Origin: Streptococcus danieliae
GTDB lineage: Bacteria > Bacillota > Bacilli > Lactobacillales > Streptococcaceae
Assembly (NCBI RefSeq): GCF_013415245.1
Contig: NZ_JACBXX010000134.1
Coordinates: 1-62,939 of the forward strand
DNA length: 62,939 bases
Direction: 5' to 3'
Below the pieces are notes generated by a model, which was not told the DNA's origin, ran no database searches, and saw nothing but the letters and a program-made list of their open reading frames with translations. A program made the translations under genes and the position numbers. Below, piece after piece: positions 19,018 through 28,514 of this stretch (positions are counted from its first letter, which is position 1; every line of letters starts with the position of its first letter).

Positions 19018-19724
19018 AAATCAAAGATTTTGAGGGACCACTGGACTTGCTTTTGCACCTGGTCTCCCGCTACCAAATGGATATTTACGATGTTCCTCTC
19101 TTGGAAGTCATTGAACAATACCTAGCCTATCTCTCCACCCTCCAAGCCCTCCGCTTGGAGGTGGCGTCTGAGTATATGGTCATGGCCAGTCAGTTGATTT
19201 TACTGAAGAGTCGCAAGCTCTTACCTCAGATTCAGCAGCAGGAAGACGATGAGCCCATCGAGGATTTGGAACAAAATCTCCTACAACAATTGGAAGACTA
19301 TCGTTATTTTAAAGCAGCTAGTCAGGAATTGGCCCAGCAGCACGAGGAGCGCTCACGTTACTATAGCCATCCGGCCCTGCCCCTGGCTTCAGAAGTGGTT
19401 GTTTTGAATCGCGATGTGACTGCTACGGATCTCTTCTTGACCTTCTCCCATCTGTTGCGGCAGGAGAAAAAGAAGCGACAGGGTCAGCAGACGACGGTGG
19501 AGCGGGATGATTTCCGGATTGAGGATTCGATGGAGCAGATTCGCCAAGGTTTGGTGCGGGCTAAGGGGAAATTGGCTTTCAGCCAGCTCCTTTCCCAGGC
19601 GGAATCGCTCTCGCAAATGATTACACAATTTTTGGCCTGCTTGGAGTTGGTGAAAATCCAGGAAATCCGTCTCCATCAGCCAGAAACCTTTGATGAAATA
19701 TGGATAGAAGGACAGGTGTCATGA
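19008..19724 (+). CDS. scpA: Segregation and condensation protein ScpA
   Basis: ScpA is the kleisin subunit of the SMC-ScpAB condensin. It is 238 aa. The N-terminus [32 protein letters not shown] is diagnostic, and a helical region with [19 protein letters not shown] follows. The C-terminal winged helix (about 160-236) would bind the SMC head. It overlaps the xerD-like gene and abuts scpB. Confidence 0.96.
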   Translation: MEIKIKDFEGPLDLLLHLVSRYQMDIYDVPLLEVIEQYLAYLSTLQALRLEVASEYMVMASQLILLKSRKLLPQIQQQEDDEPIEDLEQNLLQQLEDYRYFKAASQELAQQHEERSRYYSHPALPLASEVVVLNRDVTATDLFLTFSHLLRQEKKKRQGQQTTVERDDFRIEDSMEQIRQGLVRAKGKLAFSQLLSQAESLSQMITQFLACLELVKIQEIRLHQPETFDEIWIEGQVS

Positions 19725-20284
19725 GTCAATTAGCAGCCTTAGAGGCCCTTTTATTTACAGCAGGGGAGGATGGTCTGGATCGTCTTCATTTGAGTTCCAT
19801 GTTGAATGTAACTCCGACCCAGCTGGAAAGCCTACTTCAGACTCTGGGGCAAGCCTATAATCAGAATCCGGATTCTAGCTTGACCGTGATTGAGACCAAG
19901 GGTAACTTGCGTTTGGTGACCAAGCCTGCCTACGCTTCCCTACTGGAAGCCTATGCCCAAACCCCTATGCAACAGTCGCTGTCCCGGGCCAGTTTGGAGG
20001 TTCTTTCGATTATTGCTTACCGCCAACCCATTACCCGGATTGAAATTGATGCCATTCGCGGGGTCAACTCTAGCGGAGCTCTAGCTAAGTTGCAAGGATT
20101 TGGTTTAATCAAAGAAGTCGGCAAAAAGGAAACCCTTGGCCGTCCGAATCTTTATGGCACGACGGACTATTTTTTGGATTATATGGGGATGAACCATTTG
20201 GAGGATTTACCCCAGGTTCAAGTTGAGGAAGAAGACCAGGAAGAACTGTCTTTATTTAGGATTGAGGAAGAAAATGAGAATTAA
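19721..20284 (+). CDS. scpB: Segregation and condensation protein ScpB
   Basis: ScpB is the winged-helix partner of ScpA in condensin. It is 187 aa from the ATG at 19721, which follows AAGGACAGGTGTC and overlaps the scpA stop. An upstream in-frame start at 19700 would lie further inside scpA. Core motifs are [42 protein letters not shown] and [27 protein letters not shown]. The C-terminus is acidic. Confidence 0.96.
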   Translation: MSQLAALEALLFTAGEDGLDRLHLSSMLNVTPTQLESLLQTLGQAYNQNPDSSLTVIETKGNLRLVTKPAYASLLEAYAQTPMQQSLSRASLEVLSIIAYRQPITRIEIDAIRGVNSSGALAKLQGFGLIKEVGKKETLGRPNLYGTTDYFLDYMGMNHLEDLPQVQVEEEDQEELSLFRIEEENEN

Positions 20285-21017
20285 TAAATATATTGCCCAT
20301 GCGGGTATTGCTAGTCGGCGAAAAGCGGAAGAGTTGATTAAGCTGGGCCGGGTAACCATCAATGGCCAGGTGGTTAAGGAATTGGCCACTACTGTCAAAA
20401 AGGGCGACCGTGTAGAAGTCGAAGGGCAGCCAATTTATCAGGAGGAAAAAGTTTACTACCTCTTAAACAAACCCCGGGGTGTGATTTCCAGTGTTAGCGA
20501 TGACAAGGGCCGGCGGACCGTCCTCGATTTCTTTGGCAGCGTTAAGGAACGGATTTATCCGGTTGGGCGGCTGGACTGGGATACTAGTGGGGTTCTGTTA
20601 TTGACCAATGATGGGGACTTTACCGATGAGATGATCCACCCCCGCAATGAACTAGACAAGGTCTATCTGGCGCGTGTGAAAGGACTGGCAACCAAGGAGA
20701 ATCTGCGTCCCTTGACTCGCGGAGTTGTGATTGACGGCAAAAAAACCAAACCAGCTGTTTACAATATCTTGAAAGTTGATCCAGCTAAAAACCGTTCAGT
20801 GGTTGAACTGACCATTCACGAGGGCCGCAACCACCAGGTCAAGAAAATGTTTGAAGCGGTTGGCTTAGAGGTTGATAAACTGTCACGGACCCACTTCGGC
20901 CACTTGGATGCAGCCGGCTTGGCTCCAGGAGAATTCCGGCGCCTCAATAAAAAAGAAGTGAGTCAATTGCATAATTTAGCGGTGACGGCCAAGAAGCCTG
21001 CTCGGAAAAGACGATGA
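20274..21017 (+). CDS. rluB: 23S rRNA pseudouridine synthase RluB-type
   Basis: This RsuA/RluB-family enzyme pseudouridylates 23S rRNA (around position 2605 in E. coli numbering). It is 247 aa from the ATG at 20274 ([19 protein letters not shown]), which follows GAGGAAGAAA and overlaps scpB. An N-terminal S4 domain (about 1-60) precedes the catalytic domain with [19 protein letters not shown], where the Asp is the nucleophile, and [15 protein letters not shown]. The C-terminal tail is basic. It overlaps yidD by four bases. Confidence 0.94.
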   Translation: MRINKYIAHAGIASRRKAEELIKLGRVTINGQVVKELATTVKKGDRVEVEGQPIYQEEKVYYLLNKPRGVISSVSDDKGRRTVLDFFGSVKERIYPVGRLDWDTSGVLLLTNDGDFTDEMIHPRNELDKVYLARVKGLATKENLRPLTRGVVIDGKKTKPAVYNILKVDPAKNRSVVELTIHEGRNHQVKKMFEAVGLEVDKLSRTHFGHLDAAGLAPGEFRRLNKKEVSQLHNLAVTAKKPARKRR

Positions 21018-21265
21018 GCTATTTGCTAATCCTCTGTGTTCGCTTCTACCAACGTTTTATCTCGCCCCTCTTTCCTCCTTCCTGCATCTATAGTCCAACT
21101 TGCTCCACCTATATGATCCAGGCGATTGAAGCTTATGGTTTGTGGGGTCTCTATCTGGGAACCAAACGGATTCTCTCCTGCCATCCTTGGTCGGAAGGCG
21201 GGGAGGATCCAGTTCCAGCTTCCTTTCATTTTTTGAAAAAAGAAATCAAGAAGCTTGACAGATAG
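21014..21265 (+). CDS. yidD: Membrane protein insertion efficiency factor YidD
   Basis: YidD is a small membrane-associated protein that aids YidC-dependent insertion. It is 83 aa. The family pattern is clear: [32 protein letters not shown], followed by [20 protein letters not shown]. Three conserved Cys are present. It is the last gene of the scp operon. A palindromic stretch follows at about 21330-21390. Confidence 0.94.
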   Translation: MSYLLILCVRFYQRFISPLFPPSCIYSPTCSTYMIQAIEAYGLWGLYLGTKRILSCHPWSEGGEDPVPASFHFLKKEIKKLDR

Positions 21266-21412
21266 CAAGCTCCTAGTATATACTAAAAAAGTAATTTGAT
21301 TGATTTAGCTCAAACCTGTTGTGACCTAAGTTAATCAAGTTTGGCACCACATTGTCCGCCGAGCTTGACTCCGGGTGATGTGGCTATTTTTTTAGCTGGA
21401 AAGGGAATTTCT
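21266..21412. other. Gap between yidD and trmL with a weak hairpin
   Basis: CACCACAT near 21341 and ATGTGG near 21378 can pair around a 30-base loop and are followed by a run of seven T at about 21386. This may be a terminator ending the scp operon just before the trmL ribosome binding site. No coding signal is seen. Confidence 0.4.
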
Positions 21413-21916
21413 GTGAATAACATTGTATTATACCAACCCCAGATACCCCAGAACACGGGAAATATTGCTAGGACCTGTGCGGCAACCAATAGCCCCCTCC
21501 ATTTGATTCATCCCTTGGGCTTTCCTTTGGATGATAAAAAAATGAAACGGGCTGGTTTGGATTACTGGGATCAATTGGATATTCATCACTACGATTCCCT
21601 AGAGGACTTCTTGGCCCAACATGGTGGAAAGAATCTTTACCCTGTTACCAAGTTTGCAGAACAAACCTATGCCCAGATGGATTATCAGCTAGCTGAAGAC
21701 GTCTATTTCATCTTTGGGCGTGAGGATACTGGCCTTCCGGAAGCCTTTCTGCAGGATCAACGGAGTCAAGCTATTCGCATCCCTATGAATGACGACCATG
21801 TTCGGAGTTTAAACCTTTCGAATGCGGTTTGTATGGTGGTTTATGAAGCTCTTCGCCAACAGCAGTTTGTCGGCTTGGAAGAAGTACATCATTATGTACA
21901 GGATAAGATAAAGTAA
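21413..21916 (+). CDS. trmL: tRNA (cytidine(34)-2'-O)-methyltransferase TrmL
   Basis: TrmL methylates the wobble ribose of tRNA-Leu species. I choose the GTG at 21413 ([21 protein letters not shown]), preceded by GGAAAGGGA, giving 167 aa as usual for the family. The upstream frame (from 21341) overlaps the candidate terminator and lacks homology. SPOUT motifs: [29 protein letters not shown] and [28 protein letters not shown]. Confidence 0.94.
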   Translation: MNNIVLYQPQIPQNTGNIARTCAATNSPLHLIHPLGFPLDDKKMKRAGLDYWDQLDIHHYDSLEDFLAQHGGKNLYPVTKFAEQTYAQMDYQLAEDVYFIFGREDTGLPEAFLQDQRSQAIRIPMNDDHVRSLNLSNAVCMVVYEALRQQQFVGLEEVHHYVQDKIK

Positions 21917-21927
21917 GGAGTACTATT

Positions 21928-22491
21928 ATGACTCGAGTGAGACAGTTGACTATTGTGGCAGTCCTTTCTGCCCTCTCATTTATTCTCATGTTTTTCGCAA
22001 TACCAATTATTCCGGGCGCTGATTTCTTACAGTTAGACCTCAGCATTTTGCCAATTTTGGTAGCTTTGGAACTGTTTGGTTTGAAACAAGCCAGCTTGGT
22101 GCTCTTACTTCGTTCCCTCTTGAAGTTGGTCTTGAACAATCAAGGGGTCTCAACGGTAATTGGTTTGCCGATGAATATGCTGGCTGTATTTGTCTTTATT
22201 CTTGTTTTGGCCTTGGTCTGGCGGAAGAAAGATTCCTATGCTCAATATTTCCTAGCCGGCGGTTTGGCAACCTTGGGATTAACATTCGCCATGGTAGCCA
22301 TGAACTATTTTTATGCGATTCCCCTCTACGCCCAGTTTGCCGGCTTTGACATTGGGAAGATTATTGGGATTGGAACCTACCTTCAAGCGATGATCCTTCC
22401 TTTTAACTTGATTTCCGGTGTTGTCTACACGATCAGTTTTGGTCTGGTCTGGGCTTTGATGAAACCTCTGGTGAAAGCTTATGCAGAATAA
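21928..22491 (+). CDS. ribU: Riboflavin ECF transporter S component RibU
   Basis: RibU is the substrate-binding membrane subunit that works with the shared EcfAA'T module, which lies elsewhere. It is 187 aa with about six membrane segments. Motifs characteristic of RibU are seen: PGADFLQLDLSILPILV, NNQGVSTVIGLPMN and AMNYFYAIPLYAQFAGFD. Its start is 11 bases after trmL with AAGGAGTAC. No FMN riboswitch is visible upstream, because the gene is packed against trmL. It overlaps the PAP2 gene by 11 bases. Confidence 0.85.
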   Translation: MTRVRQLTIVAVLSALSFILMFFAIPIIPGADFLQLDLSILPILVALELFGLKQASLVLLLRSLLKLVLNNQGVSTVIGLPMNMLAVFVFILVLALVWRKKDSYAQYFLAGGLATLGLTFAMVAMNYFYAIPLYAQFAGFDIGKIIGIGTYLQAMILPFNLISGVVYTISFGLVWALMKPLVKAYAE

Positions 22492-23134
22492 GCAACTCTA
22501 TTGGAGCAAGGGCAGTTTCTGTCTCTTGCTCTTTGTTATTTTAGGCTATACCGTTCGGTTTTATCCCCAGTATCTAGAGGCCTTTGATGGAATGGTACAG
22601 ACGACTGTACGGGGCAATTTGCCAGCAGGCCTAACGAGCTTCTTTGTCACCCTGACCAAGATCGGCAATATGCCGGTGATTCTCACCTGGGTCACCGTAA
22701 TGACGCTCTTTTTGGTCTGGAAACGTTACTACAGTGAGGCTCTCTTTCTGGCTGGGAATTTGGTGCTGACAGGTCTACTGGTAGTTCTGCTTAAGAACAT
22801 TTACCAACGACCCCGCCCCAGCCTGGAGCATCTAGTGGTTGAGCATGGTTTCTCCTTTCCAAGTGGTCATGCGCTAGCAGCCGGTTTGGTCCTTGGTTCT
22901 TTGCTGATCCTGGTTACCCAGGGAATTAGCTCGACCGGCCTCAGACGCCTGCTTCAAGTGGTTTTGGTCAGTCTGATTTTACTCTTGCCGCTGTCGCGTG
23001 TCTATTTGGGGGTTCACTATCCTAGTGATGTGCTTGGCAGTCTGCTCCTTAGCCTGGGCCTCCTGTTTATTGAATATCCCGCCTATCAGGGCCTCCGTTT
23101 TCGTTGGCGTTTTACAGGCAAACAAGCAAGGTAG
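22481..23134 (+). CDS. PAP2-family phosphatase (membrane)
   Basis: This is a six-helix membrane phosphatase, 217 aa. The phosphatase signature is present in order: KNIYQRPRP, SFPSGHA and SRVYLGVHYPSDVLGS, with the catalytic His in the last two blocks. In streptococci such proteins can recycle undecaprenyl pyrophosphate or dephosphorylate phosphatidic acid; which applies here is not shown by the sequence. Its stop codon lies inside the terminator hairpin. Confidence 0.9.
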   Translation: MQNKQLYWSKGSFCLLLFVILGYTVRFYPQYLEAFDGMVQTTVRGNLPAGLTSFFVTLTKIGNMPVILTWVTVMTLFLVWKRYYSEALFLAGNLVLTGLLVVLLKNIYQRPRPSLEHLVVEHGFSFPSGHALAAGLVLGSLLILVTQGISSTGLRRLLQVVLVSLILLLPLSRVYLGVHYPSDVLGSLLLSLGLLFIEYPAYQGLRFRWRFTGKQAR

Positions 23135-23159
23135 CCTTGGGCTAGCTTGCTTTCTTTTT
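23124..23159 (+). terminator. Terminator overlapping the PAP2 stop codon
   Basis: AAGCAAGGTAGCC and GGCTAGCTTGCTT pair with one bulge around a 3-base loop, followed by TCTTTTTG. The TAG stop at 23132-23134 is in the left arm. Confidence 0.75.
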
Positions 23160-23168
23160 GGGTAAAAA

Positions 23169-23177
23169 TGGTATAAT
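23169..23177 (+). promoter_or_regulatory. Extended -10 promoter of the rRNA methylase gene
   Basis: TGGTATAAT (TATAAT at 23172-23177) lies between the PAP2 terminator and the ATG at 23212, with GAGGGAAG as ribosome binding site. Confidence 0.6.
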
Positions 23178-23211
23178 GGGAACATCATTAAAATGAAAGA
23201 GGGAAGAAAAA

Positions 23212-23769
23212 ATGCTTCAAAAACCTTTGGAGCTGGCCCATGAATTTCTGGTCCAGGTGCTGGATCCAGATGCGATTGCGGTCGATGCGACCATGGGAAA
23301 TGGTCATGATACGCTGTTTTTAGCCCAGCACAGTGGCTATGTTCACGCCTTTGATATTCAGCAGGTGGCCTTGGAAAAGACCCGGGCCCGCTTAGAGGCA
23401 GCCGGTTTGAGCAATGTGAGTTTGCATCTGGTCGGTCATGAGCAGTTGGAACAGTATGTGACCAGCATTCGTGCTGCCATTTTTAATTTGGGTTATTTAC
23501 CGGCGGCAGATAAGAGCGTGGTGACCTTGCCGGAGACGACCCTCGTGGCTGTGTCCAGTGCTTGCCGTGCTTTGGTTCCGGGAGGACGGATCGCAATTAT
23601 GGTCTATTGGGGCCATGCCGGTGGTCCTGAGGAAAAGGATGCGCTGTTAGACTTTGTCCAAACCCTGCCTCAGGAGAATTATACGGTTATGGAATACAAG
23701 CCCTTGAACCAACGCAATAGGCCCCCATTTTTAATTATGATTGAAAAGAAAGAAGAGAATCATGGATAA
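23212..23769 (+). CDS. YtqB-type class I SAM-dependent methyltransferase (putative rRNA methylase)
   Basis: This 185-aa Rossmann-fold methyltransferase shows the SAM motif AIAVDATMGNGHDTLFLA (about residues 22-39), an acidic motif VHAFDIQQ, IFNLGYLPAADKSV (motif IV region) and the late RPPFLIMIEK. Homologs are annotated as putative rRNA methylase; the target is not established. It slightly overlaps the next small gene. Confidence 0.88.
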   Translation: MLQKPLELAHEFLVQVLDPDAIAVDATMGNGHDTLFLAQHSGYVHAFDIQQVALEKTRARLEAAGLSNVSLHLVGHEQLEQYVTSIRAAIFNLGYLPAADKSVVTLPETTLVAVSSACRALVPGGRIAIMVYWGHAGGPEEKDALLDFVQTLPQENYTVMEYKPLNQRNRPPFLIMIEKKEENHG

Positions 23770-24013
23770 AGCTAGATTTGAAGAACGCTTGCAACGCTTG
23801 CGGGAACGGCGGACGGTGACCCGTTTGGAGGAAGCTCCAGCCGAGGCGGATAGCAGCCGTTTTCGGAAGATTCGTCGCAAGCAGCAACGTTTGTTAAATT
23901 TGGAGATGGCTCGTTGTTCCAAGCAAATTCAACACCAGGATGAGCAGAAAACCAAGGCTTTGATTGATCAGGAGAAGAGTCGCTACCAGAGAATTTGCCG
24001 GGGAGAGGGGTAA
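23762..24013 (+). CDS. Small basic protein of unknown function
   Basis: I do not recognise this 83-aa protein. It begins MDKARFEERLQRLRERRTVTRLEE and is unusually rich in Arg, Lys, Gln and Glu, with predicted helix throughout and no membrane segment. It overlaps the methylase by eight bases and ends five bases before the antiporter start, so it is translated within this transcript. The high positive charge suggests nucleic-acid or ribosome contact, but that is only a guess. Confidence 0.65.
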   Translation: MDKARFEERLQRLRERRTVTRLEEAPAEADSSRFRKIRRKQQRLLNLEMARCSKQIQHQDEQKTKALIDQEKSRYQRICRGEG

Positions 24014-24017
24014 GTAG

Positions 24018-26054
24018 ATGGGCCCCTTAGTGATTCTTCTGGTCTTTTTGACCTTACTCATTCTATCCAATGCGATCAATAAAGTTTTTCCACGTTTACC
24101 CATCCCCTTTTTGCAGATCCTATTTGGGATTATGCTTGGTTATTTTTTGATTGATCGGCAATTTGAATTTGATACCGAGTTGTTTCTAGCCTTGATTATC
24201 GGGCCCTTGGTCTTTCGAGAAGCCGAGGAGGCGGATATTTCTAGTATCCTCCAGCATTGGAAAATTATTCTGTATTTAATTTTTCCAGGCATCTTTGCGA
24301 CGACCTTTGCCCTGGGAGGCTTAGTATCTCAGCAGATGCCGCTCTTGCCCTTGGCAGCCTGTATTGCTGTGGGGGCGGCCTTGGGGCCAACGGATTTGAT
24401 TGCCTTTTCTTCCCTAGCCCAGCGTTTTCGCTTTAGCCGTAAGTCGGCCAACATTTTGCAGGGAGAGGGGTTACTCAATGATGCCAGTGGACTGGTGACC
24501 TTTCAGGTCGCGATTCTGGCTTGGTCGTCAGGTGCTTTCTCCCTGGCCCATGCTGGTGGGAACCTCCTCTTGCAGATGTTGGGAGGTGCCCTGGTCGGGA
24601 TTGTGACGGCCCTCTTAAACCGCTGGGTCCACAATATTTTGATGCGGTTCCAAGCGGTGGATGTGGCCGGTGAGTTGCTGCTGGAGTTGGGTCTGCCCCT
24701 CTTGACCTTTTTCCTGGCTGAAGAATTCCATGTATCTGGAATTATCGCCGTTGTGGTTGCAGGAATTCTCAAGGCCAGTCGGTTCCGGCGGATCAATCCC
24801 CTGGAGGCGGAAGTTTTTGAAACCACCGAGATTGTGTGGAAGGCCCTGACCTTTATGCTCAATGGCTCGGTCTTTCTCCTTTTTGGGATTGAAATGGTCT
24901 TCCTGATTGATCCAATCCTCACTAGTCCAGTTTACGACACAGTCTTACTCCTTGGCCTCTGCCTGGCTTTAACCGCCCTCCTTTTTGGAATTCGCTATGT
25001 CATGTTGCGGATTTTTTATACCCTTCAAGCTTTTTTCAAAAAAGAAAAAGAGGAGCAGGATCTGTTAATCTTGACCTTTGCAGGGGTAAAAGGGACGGTC
25101 TCGATTGCGACCATCCTGCTCTTGCCGCAAGAGCTCAAGGAAGAGTATCCCGTATTGCTCTTTTTGGTGGCCGGGGTGACGATTCTCAGCTTCTTGACCG
25201 GACTCTTGGTCTTGCCTAATCTGGCCGAACCCAATCGGGAAGAGGCGGATCACCTGATGGAGATTGCTATTCTGACGGATGTGATGAAGCAGTTGGAAAG
25301 CGAGCTCTATCAATCCCAGTCCAAAACCTCACTCTATTTGGTGTTGGACAACTACAATGATCGCCTGGTGAATTTGACCATCGCCCAAGAAGGCAAGACC
25401 ATTCAGGAAGAATGGACGGACTTGATGCTTTTGATTTTAAGTGTCGAAAATGATGGTTTGGAACAGGCTTATGAAGATGGCCGGATTTCCGAGCGGGCCT
25501 ACTTTGCCTACCAACGCTATCTCCGTGCCATGGAAAGACGGATCAATCGATCGGTAGTGTCCAAATTAACCTACGTGCTCCTGGTTGTTTGGCGGGTGCT
25601 CCGCCTCCTTCTGCATGAAATCTTGACCCTCGGGGCTAGCAGCCGCCAGTGGATGCACAACCAAAATCCCCGTTTGACCCAAGATGATGAGGATGATTTG
25701 GCCATGCTTTATCTGGAAAATACAGAGGTCATTGTGGATGCCTTGGCAGACTTGCAAGGGGTCTACACGGATTCCCTAATCCAGTTTGTCCAAGATTGGC
25801 GGATCCGGGAAACAGCGATTATTGGAGATGGTGGCTTTGTCAATCGTGTCTTGTTGAGAGAGCAGGCCTACCGCTCCAAAGAAATGCTCAAGGCCTACTA
25901 CCTGGAACGTAAAGCGATTTTTGACTATGAGACTGACGGCCATATTAGCAGTCAAGAGGCTAATATCCTGCGATCCCAAGTCAACCAATTGGAGTCATTT
26001 GCGCTCAAGGATGCAACACCTAGCCTAAGCCTTGTAAGGATGAGACGAAAGTAG
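24018..26054 (+). CDS. Na+/H+ antiporter, CPA1/NhaP family
   Basis: This monovalent cation:proton antiporter of 678 aa has about 12 membrane segments in residues 1-400. GAALGPTDLIAFSSL and GEGLLNDASGLVTFQVAI are the ion-binding helices (the ND pair is present), and GVKGTVSIATILLLP is a further conserved helix. The C-terminal 270 residues are cytosolic and helical (FAYQRYLRAMERRINRSV), as in other long firmicute homologs. It would act in pH or salt homeostasis. A strong hairpin follows. Confidence 0.9.
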   Translation: MGPLVILLVFLTLLILSNAINKVFPRLPIPFLQILFGIMLGYFLIDRQFEFDTELFLALIIGPLVFREAEEADISSILQHWKIILYLIFPGIFATTFALGGLVSQQMPLLPLAACIAVGAALGPTDLIAFSSLAQRFRFSRKSANILQGEGLLNDASGLVTFQVAILAWSSGAFSLAHAGGNLLLQMLGGALVGIVTALLNRWVHNILMRFQAVDVAGELLLELGLPLLTFFLAEEFHVSGIIAVVVAGILKASRFRRINPLEAEVFETTEIVWKALTFMLNGSVFLLFGIEMVFLIDPILTSPVYDTVLLLGLCLALTALLFGIRYVMLRIFYTLQAFFKKEKEEQDLLILTFAGVKGTVSIATILLLPQELKEEYPVLLFLVAGVTILSFLTGLLVLPNLAEPNREEADHLMEIAILTDVMKQLESELYQSQSKTSLYLVLDNYNDRLVNLTIAQEGKTIQEEWTDLMLLILSVENDGLEQAYEDGRISERAYFAYQRYLRAMERRINRSVVSKLTYVLLVVWRVLRLLLHEILTLGASSRQWMHNQNPRLTQDDEDDLAMLYLENTEVIVDALADLQGVYTDSLIQFVQDWRIRETAIIGDGGFVNRVLLREQAYRSKEMLKAYYLERKAIFDYETDGHISSQEANILRSQVNQLESFALKDATPSLSLVRMRRK

Positions 26055-26113
26055 AAGGCAAGGGAAATCAGCCTAGCCCTCCGCCAGTTTTGGCTAGGAG
26101 GAAAATTTTCAGA

Positions 26114-26163
26114 GATGATAAAACCCACGAGTTTGAAGGCTCGTGGGTTTTATCGTCGTTTTT
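26114..26163. terminator. Strong terminator between antiporter and exoA (convergent)
   Basis: An 18-bp stem, GATGATAAAACCCACGAG with CTCGTGGGTTTTATCGTC (one mismatch), encloses an 8-base loop. The T-run follows on the plus strand and reaches the exoA stop codon. Confidence 0.85.
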
Positions 26164-26989
26164 AGAGATCAATCTGCAAGAGGATTGGCGTGTGATCTTG
26201 GCGGGCGCCGGAATCAATCATGCTGGATTCTTGGACCTTATCGGCTAGACGGTCGCTGACCAACCAGTAGTCGATTCTCCAGCCAGTATTGTTAATCTTG
26301 CTAGTACGGCTGCGTTGTGCCCACCAGGTGTAGTGGTCGGGAACCATGCCATGAAGATGGCGGAAGGTGTCTGTAAAGCCTTTGGCCAAGAGATTGCTGA
26401 AGCCTTGGCGTTCCTCATCGGTAAAGCCTGGGGAGCGTCGGTTGGAAGCAGGATTGGCTAGGTCGATTTCATTGTGGGCTACATTGTAGTCACCCGTTGC
26501 TAGAACGGGTTTGTTCTGATCAAGGCTGGCCAGGTAGTCGGCATAGCAAGCATCCCAAACTTGACGTTCTGCCAGGCGTTTGAGGCCATCTCCAGCATTG
26601 GGGGTATAAACCTGAGTGACGTAGAATTCAGGGAATTCTAAGGTAATGATGCGACCTTCGAGGTCCATAGTTGAAGGAGCTCCAATTTCCGGGTAGGAGA
26701 TGACAGGCTCCAGCTCTTTTTTATAGAGGAACATGGTGCCAGCATATCCCTTGCGGGCTGGTTCGACAGAGGAGCGCCAGGTGTTTTCGTAGTCTGGGAA
26801 CAGATCCGCGAGAATTTCGAGGTGTTTTTTGGTAGGGCCTTTAGCTGACAATTTGGTTTCCTGAATGGCAATTACATCAGCATCCTCAGCCACCAAGGTT
26901 TGCAAAACAGCCTGTGACAATTGAGCCCGCGCCGAATCACTGGTCAGGGCCGCATTTAACGAATCAATATTCCAAGAAATGAGTTTCAT
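26162..26989 (-). CDS. exoA: Exodeoxyribonuclease III (exonuclease/AP endonuclease)
   Basis: This repair enzyme cuts at abasic sites and degrades 3' ends. It is 275 aa. The family motifs are WNIDSLNAAL, AIQETKLSAKG (catalytic Glu), YVTQVYTPNAGDGLKRL, ATGDYNVAHNEIDLANP and a C-terminal WRIDYWLVSD...DHTPI (the catalytic His-Asp). A promoter with ATTATA on the plus strand at 27021-27026 lies upstream. Confidence 0.95.
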   Translation of the reverse strand: MKLISWNIDSLNAALTSDSARAQLSQAVLQTLVAEDADVIAIQETKLSAKGPTKKHLEILADLFPDYENTWRSSVEPARKGYAGTMFLYKKELEPVISYPEIGAPSTMDLEGRIITLEFPEFYVTQVYTPNAGDGLKRLAERQVWDACYADYLASLDQNKPVLATGDYNVAHNEIDLANPASNRRSPGFTDEERQGFSNLLAKGFTDTFRHLHGMVPDHYTWWAQRSRTSKINNTGWRIDYWLVSDRLADKVQESSMIDSGARQDHTPILLQIDL

Positions 26990-27020
26990 AATCTATCCTT
27001 CTATTTGTTCAATTGTTTTT

Positions 27021-27029
27021 ATTATACCA
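27021..27029 (-). promoter_or_regulatory. Extended -10 of exoA
   Basis: On the minus strand the sequence reads TTTGGTATAAT (TG-G-TATAAT), 32 bases before the exoA ATG. The ribosome binding site GAAGGAT follows. Confidence 0.6.
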
Positions 27030-27061
27030 AAGATAGCGCTAGAATCTCTTGGTTGGGGTTT

Positions 27062-27167
27062 AATACTCATTGAATTTCAAATTTTGACGTTGTCAAACCT
27101 CCTTGATGAACCTAAGTTCTACCTTCGTCGGCTTTCCTAGTCAATTCTTTGAAATTATTCGAGTATT
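27062..27167. repeat. Small inverted-repeat element (MITE-like), copy B
   Basis: AATACTCATTGAATTTCAAA at the left pairs with TTTGAAATTATTCGAGTATT at the right. It shares ends and internal blocks with 4152-4260 in inverse orientation. The bases just to the right (CGATTTTAATTAGGT) also match the other copy's end. No gene lies inside. Confidence 0.65.
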
Positions 27168-27191
27168 CTAATTTCGATTTTAATTAGGTTT

Positions 27192-27217
27192 AAAAAAGCT
27201 GGGGCGGCCCCAGCTTT
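27192..27217 (-). terminator. Terminator of serS
   Basis: On the minus strand, AAAGCTGGGGC and GCCCCAGCTTT form a near-perfect stem followed by TTTTTTAAACC. Confidence 0.85.
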
Positions 27218-27222
27218 AGTAG

Positions 27223-28500
27223 TTATGGTGCTTGGATTTTTTCGATCCCACCCATGTAAGGTCGGAGAACTTCAGGGATGGTGACGGAGCCGTCAGCATT
27301 TTGGTAGTTTTCCAAGATAGCAGCAACAGTCCGGCTAACAGCAAGTCCTGATCCATTGAGGGTGTGGACGTGTTTAACCTTCCCATCTGCGTCATCACGG
27401 TAACGGATTTGCGCCCGGCGAGCCTGGAAGTCTTCTGTATTGGAACAGCTGGAGATTTCACGGTAGGCATTTTGCGCTGGAATCCAAACTTCGAGGTCAT
27501 AGGTTTTAGCTGCAGAGAAGCCCATATCGCCAGTTGAGAGGGCCAAGACGCGATAGGCTAAGCCGAGTTTTTGGAGAATGGATTCCGCATTGAGGGTCAT
27601 TTTTTCCAATTCTTCATAAGAATCTTCTGGTTTGGCAAATTTGACCATCTCCACCTTATGGAATTGGTGGAGGCGAATCAAGCCGCGGGTATCACGACCG
27701 GCGGATCCGGCTTCAGAACGGAAGGATGGGCTCATAGCCGTGAAGTAAATCGGTAGCTCCTTGGCTTCAAGGATTTCACCACGGTAGTAGTTTGTGAGGG
27801 GCACTTCGGCAGTTGGGATCAAGACATAATTGCTGTCCGCCAATTCAAAGGTATCTTCCTTGAATTTTGGATATTGGCCGGTTCCAAACATGGAATCGTG
27901 GTTGACCATATAAGGCGGAATCACCTCTGTGTAGCCTTCTGCCAAATGCTCATCCAACATAAAGTTGTAGAGCGCGCGTTCTAGGCGAGCACCGAGTCCT
28001 TTGTAGAAAAGGAAACGAGCACCAGTCACCTTACCGCCACGTTCCCAGTCCAAAATGCCTAGATCTTCTCCCAGGTCCCAGTGAGCTTTAGGTTCAAAGT
28101 CGAATTCTGGTGCTTGACCCCAGCGGCGAATTTCCACATTGTCCTCTTCATCTTCGCCGACCGGTACAGAATCGTGGGGAAGATTTGGTAGGGTTACCAG
28201 AATTTCTTGGAGTTCTTGGTCAATGCTGTTTAAGCGGCTATCCAATTCCTTGATTTCAGCAGCTAAAGCCTGCATGGCAGCAATCTTGTCAGCAGCATCT
28301 TCCTTGTTGCGTTTGGCTTGGGCAATCTCCGCAGAAACGGTATTGCGCTTAGCCTTTTCTTCTTCGACTTGAACCAGTAGTTCGCGGCGTTGCTCATCCA
28401 GTTCTTTCATATTGTCCAGAACAGCAGCATCTACACCTCGTGTTGCCAATTTGGCTTGGGCTGCTGCAAAATTAGTCCGAAGTTGTTTTAGATCTAGCAT
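27223..28500 (-). CDS. serS: Seryl-tRNA synthetase
   Basis: SerS charges tRNA-Ser. It is 425 aa from the ATG that reads [11 protein letters not shown]; a longer frame upstream runs into the T-box. The N-terminal coiled-coil arm (about 1-105) is followed by class II motifs: motif 2 [27 protein letters not shown] and motif 3 [20 protein letters not shown], with [11 protein letters not shown]. Expression is probably controlled by the T-box leader just upstream. Confidence 0.97.
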   Translation of the reverse strand: MLDLKQLRTNFAAAQAKLATRGVDAAVLDNMKELDEQRRELLVQVEEEKAKRNTVSAEIAQAKRNKEDAADKIAAMQALAAEIKELDSRLNSIDQELQEILVTLPNLPHDSVPVGEDEEDNVEIRRWGQAPEFDFEPKAHWDLGEDLGILDWERGGKVTGARFLFYKGLGARLERALYNFMLDEHLAEGYTEVIPPYMVNHDSMFGTGQYPKFKEDTFELADSNYVLIPTAEVPLTNYYRGEILEAKELPIYFTAMSPSFRSEAGSAGRDTRGLIRLHQFHKVEMVKFAKPEDSYEELEKMTLNAESILQKLGLAYRVLALSTGDMGFSAAKTYDLEVWIPAQNAYREISSCSNTEDFQARRAQIRYRDDADGKVKHVHTLNGSGLAVSRTVAAILENYQNADGSVTIPEVLRPYMGGIEKIQAP

Positions 28501-28514
28501 AGAAAACCTCCTGT

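Noticed and set aside
21341-21412. Longer N-terminus of trmL
   Set aside because: It has no family similarity and overlaps a hairpin with a T-run; GTG at 21413 fits the family.
21917-21927. FMN riboswitch for ribU
   Set aside because: Only 11 bases separate trmL and ribU.
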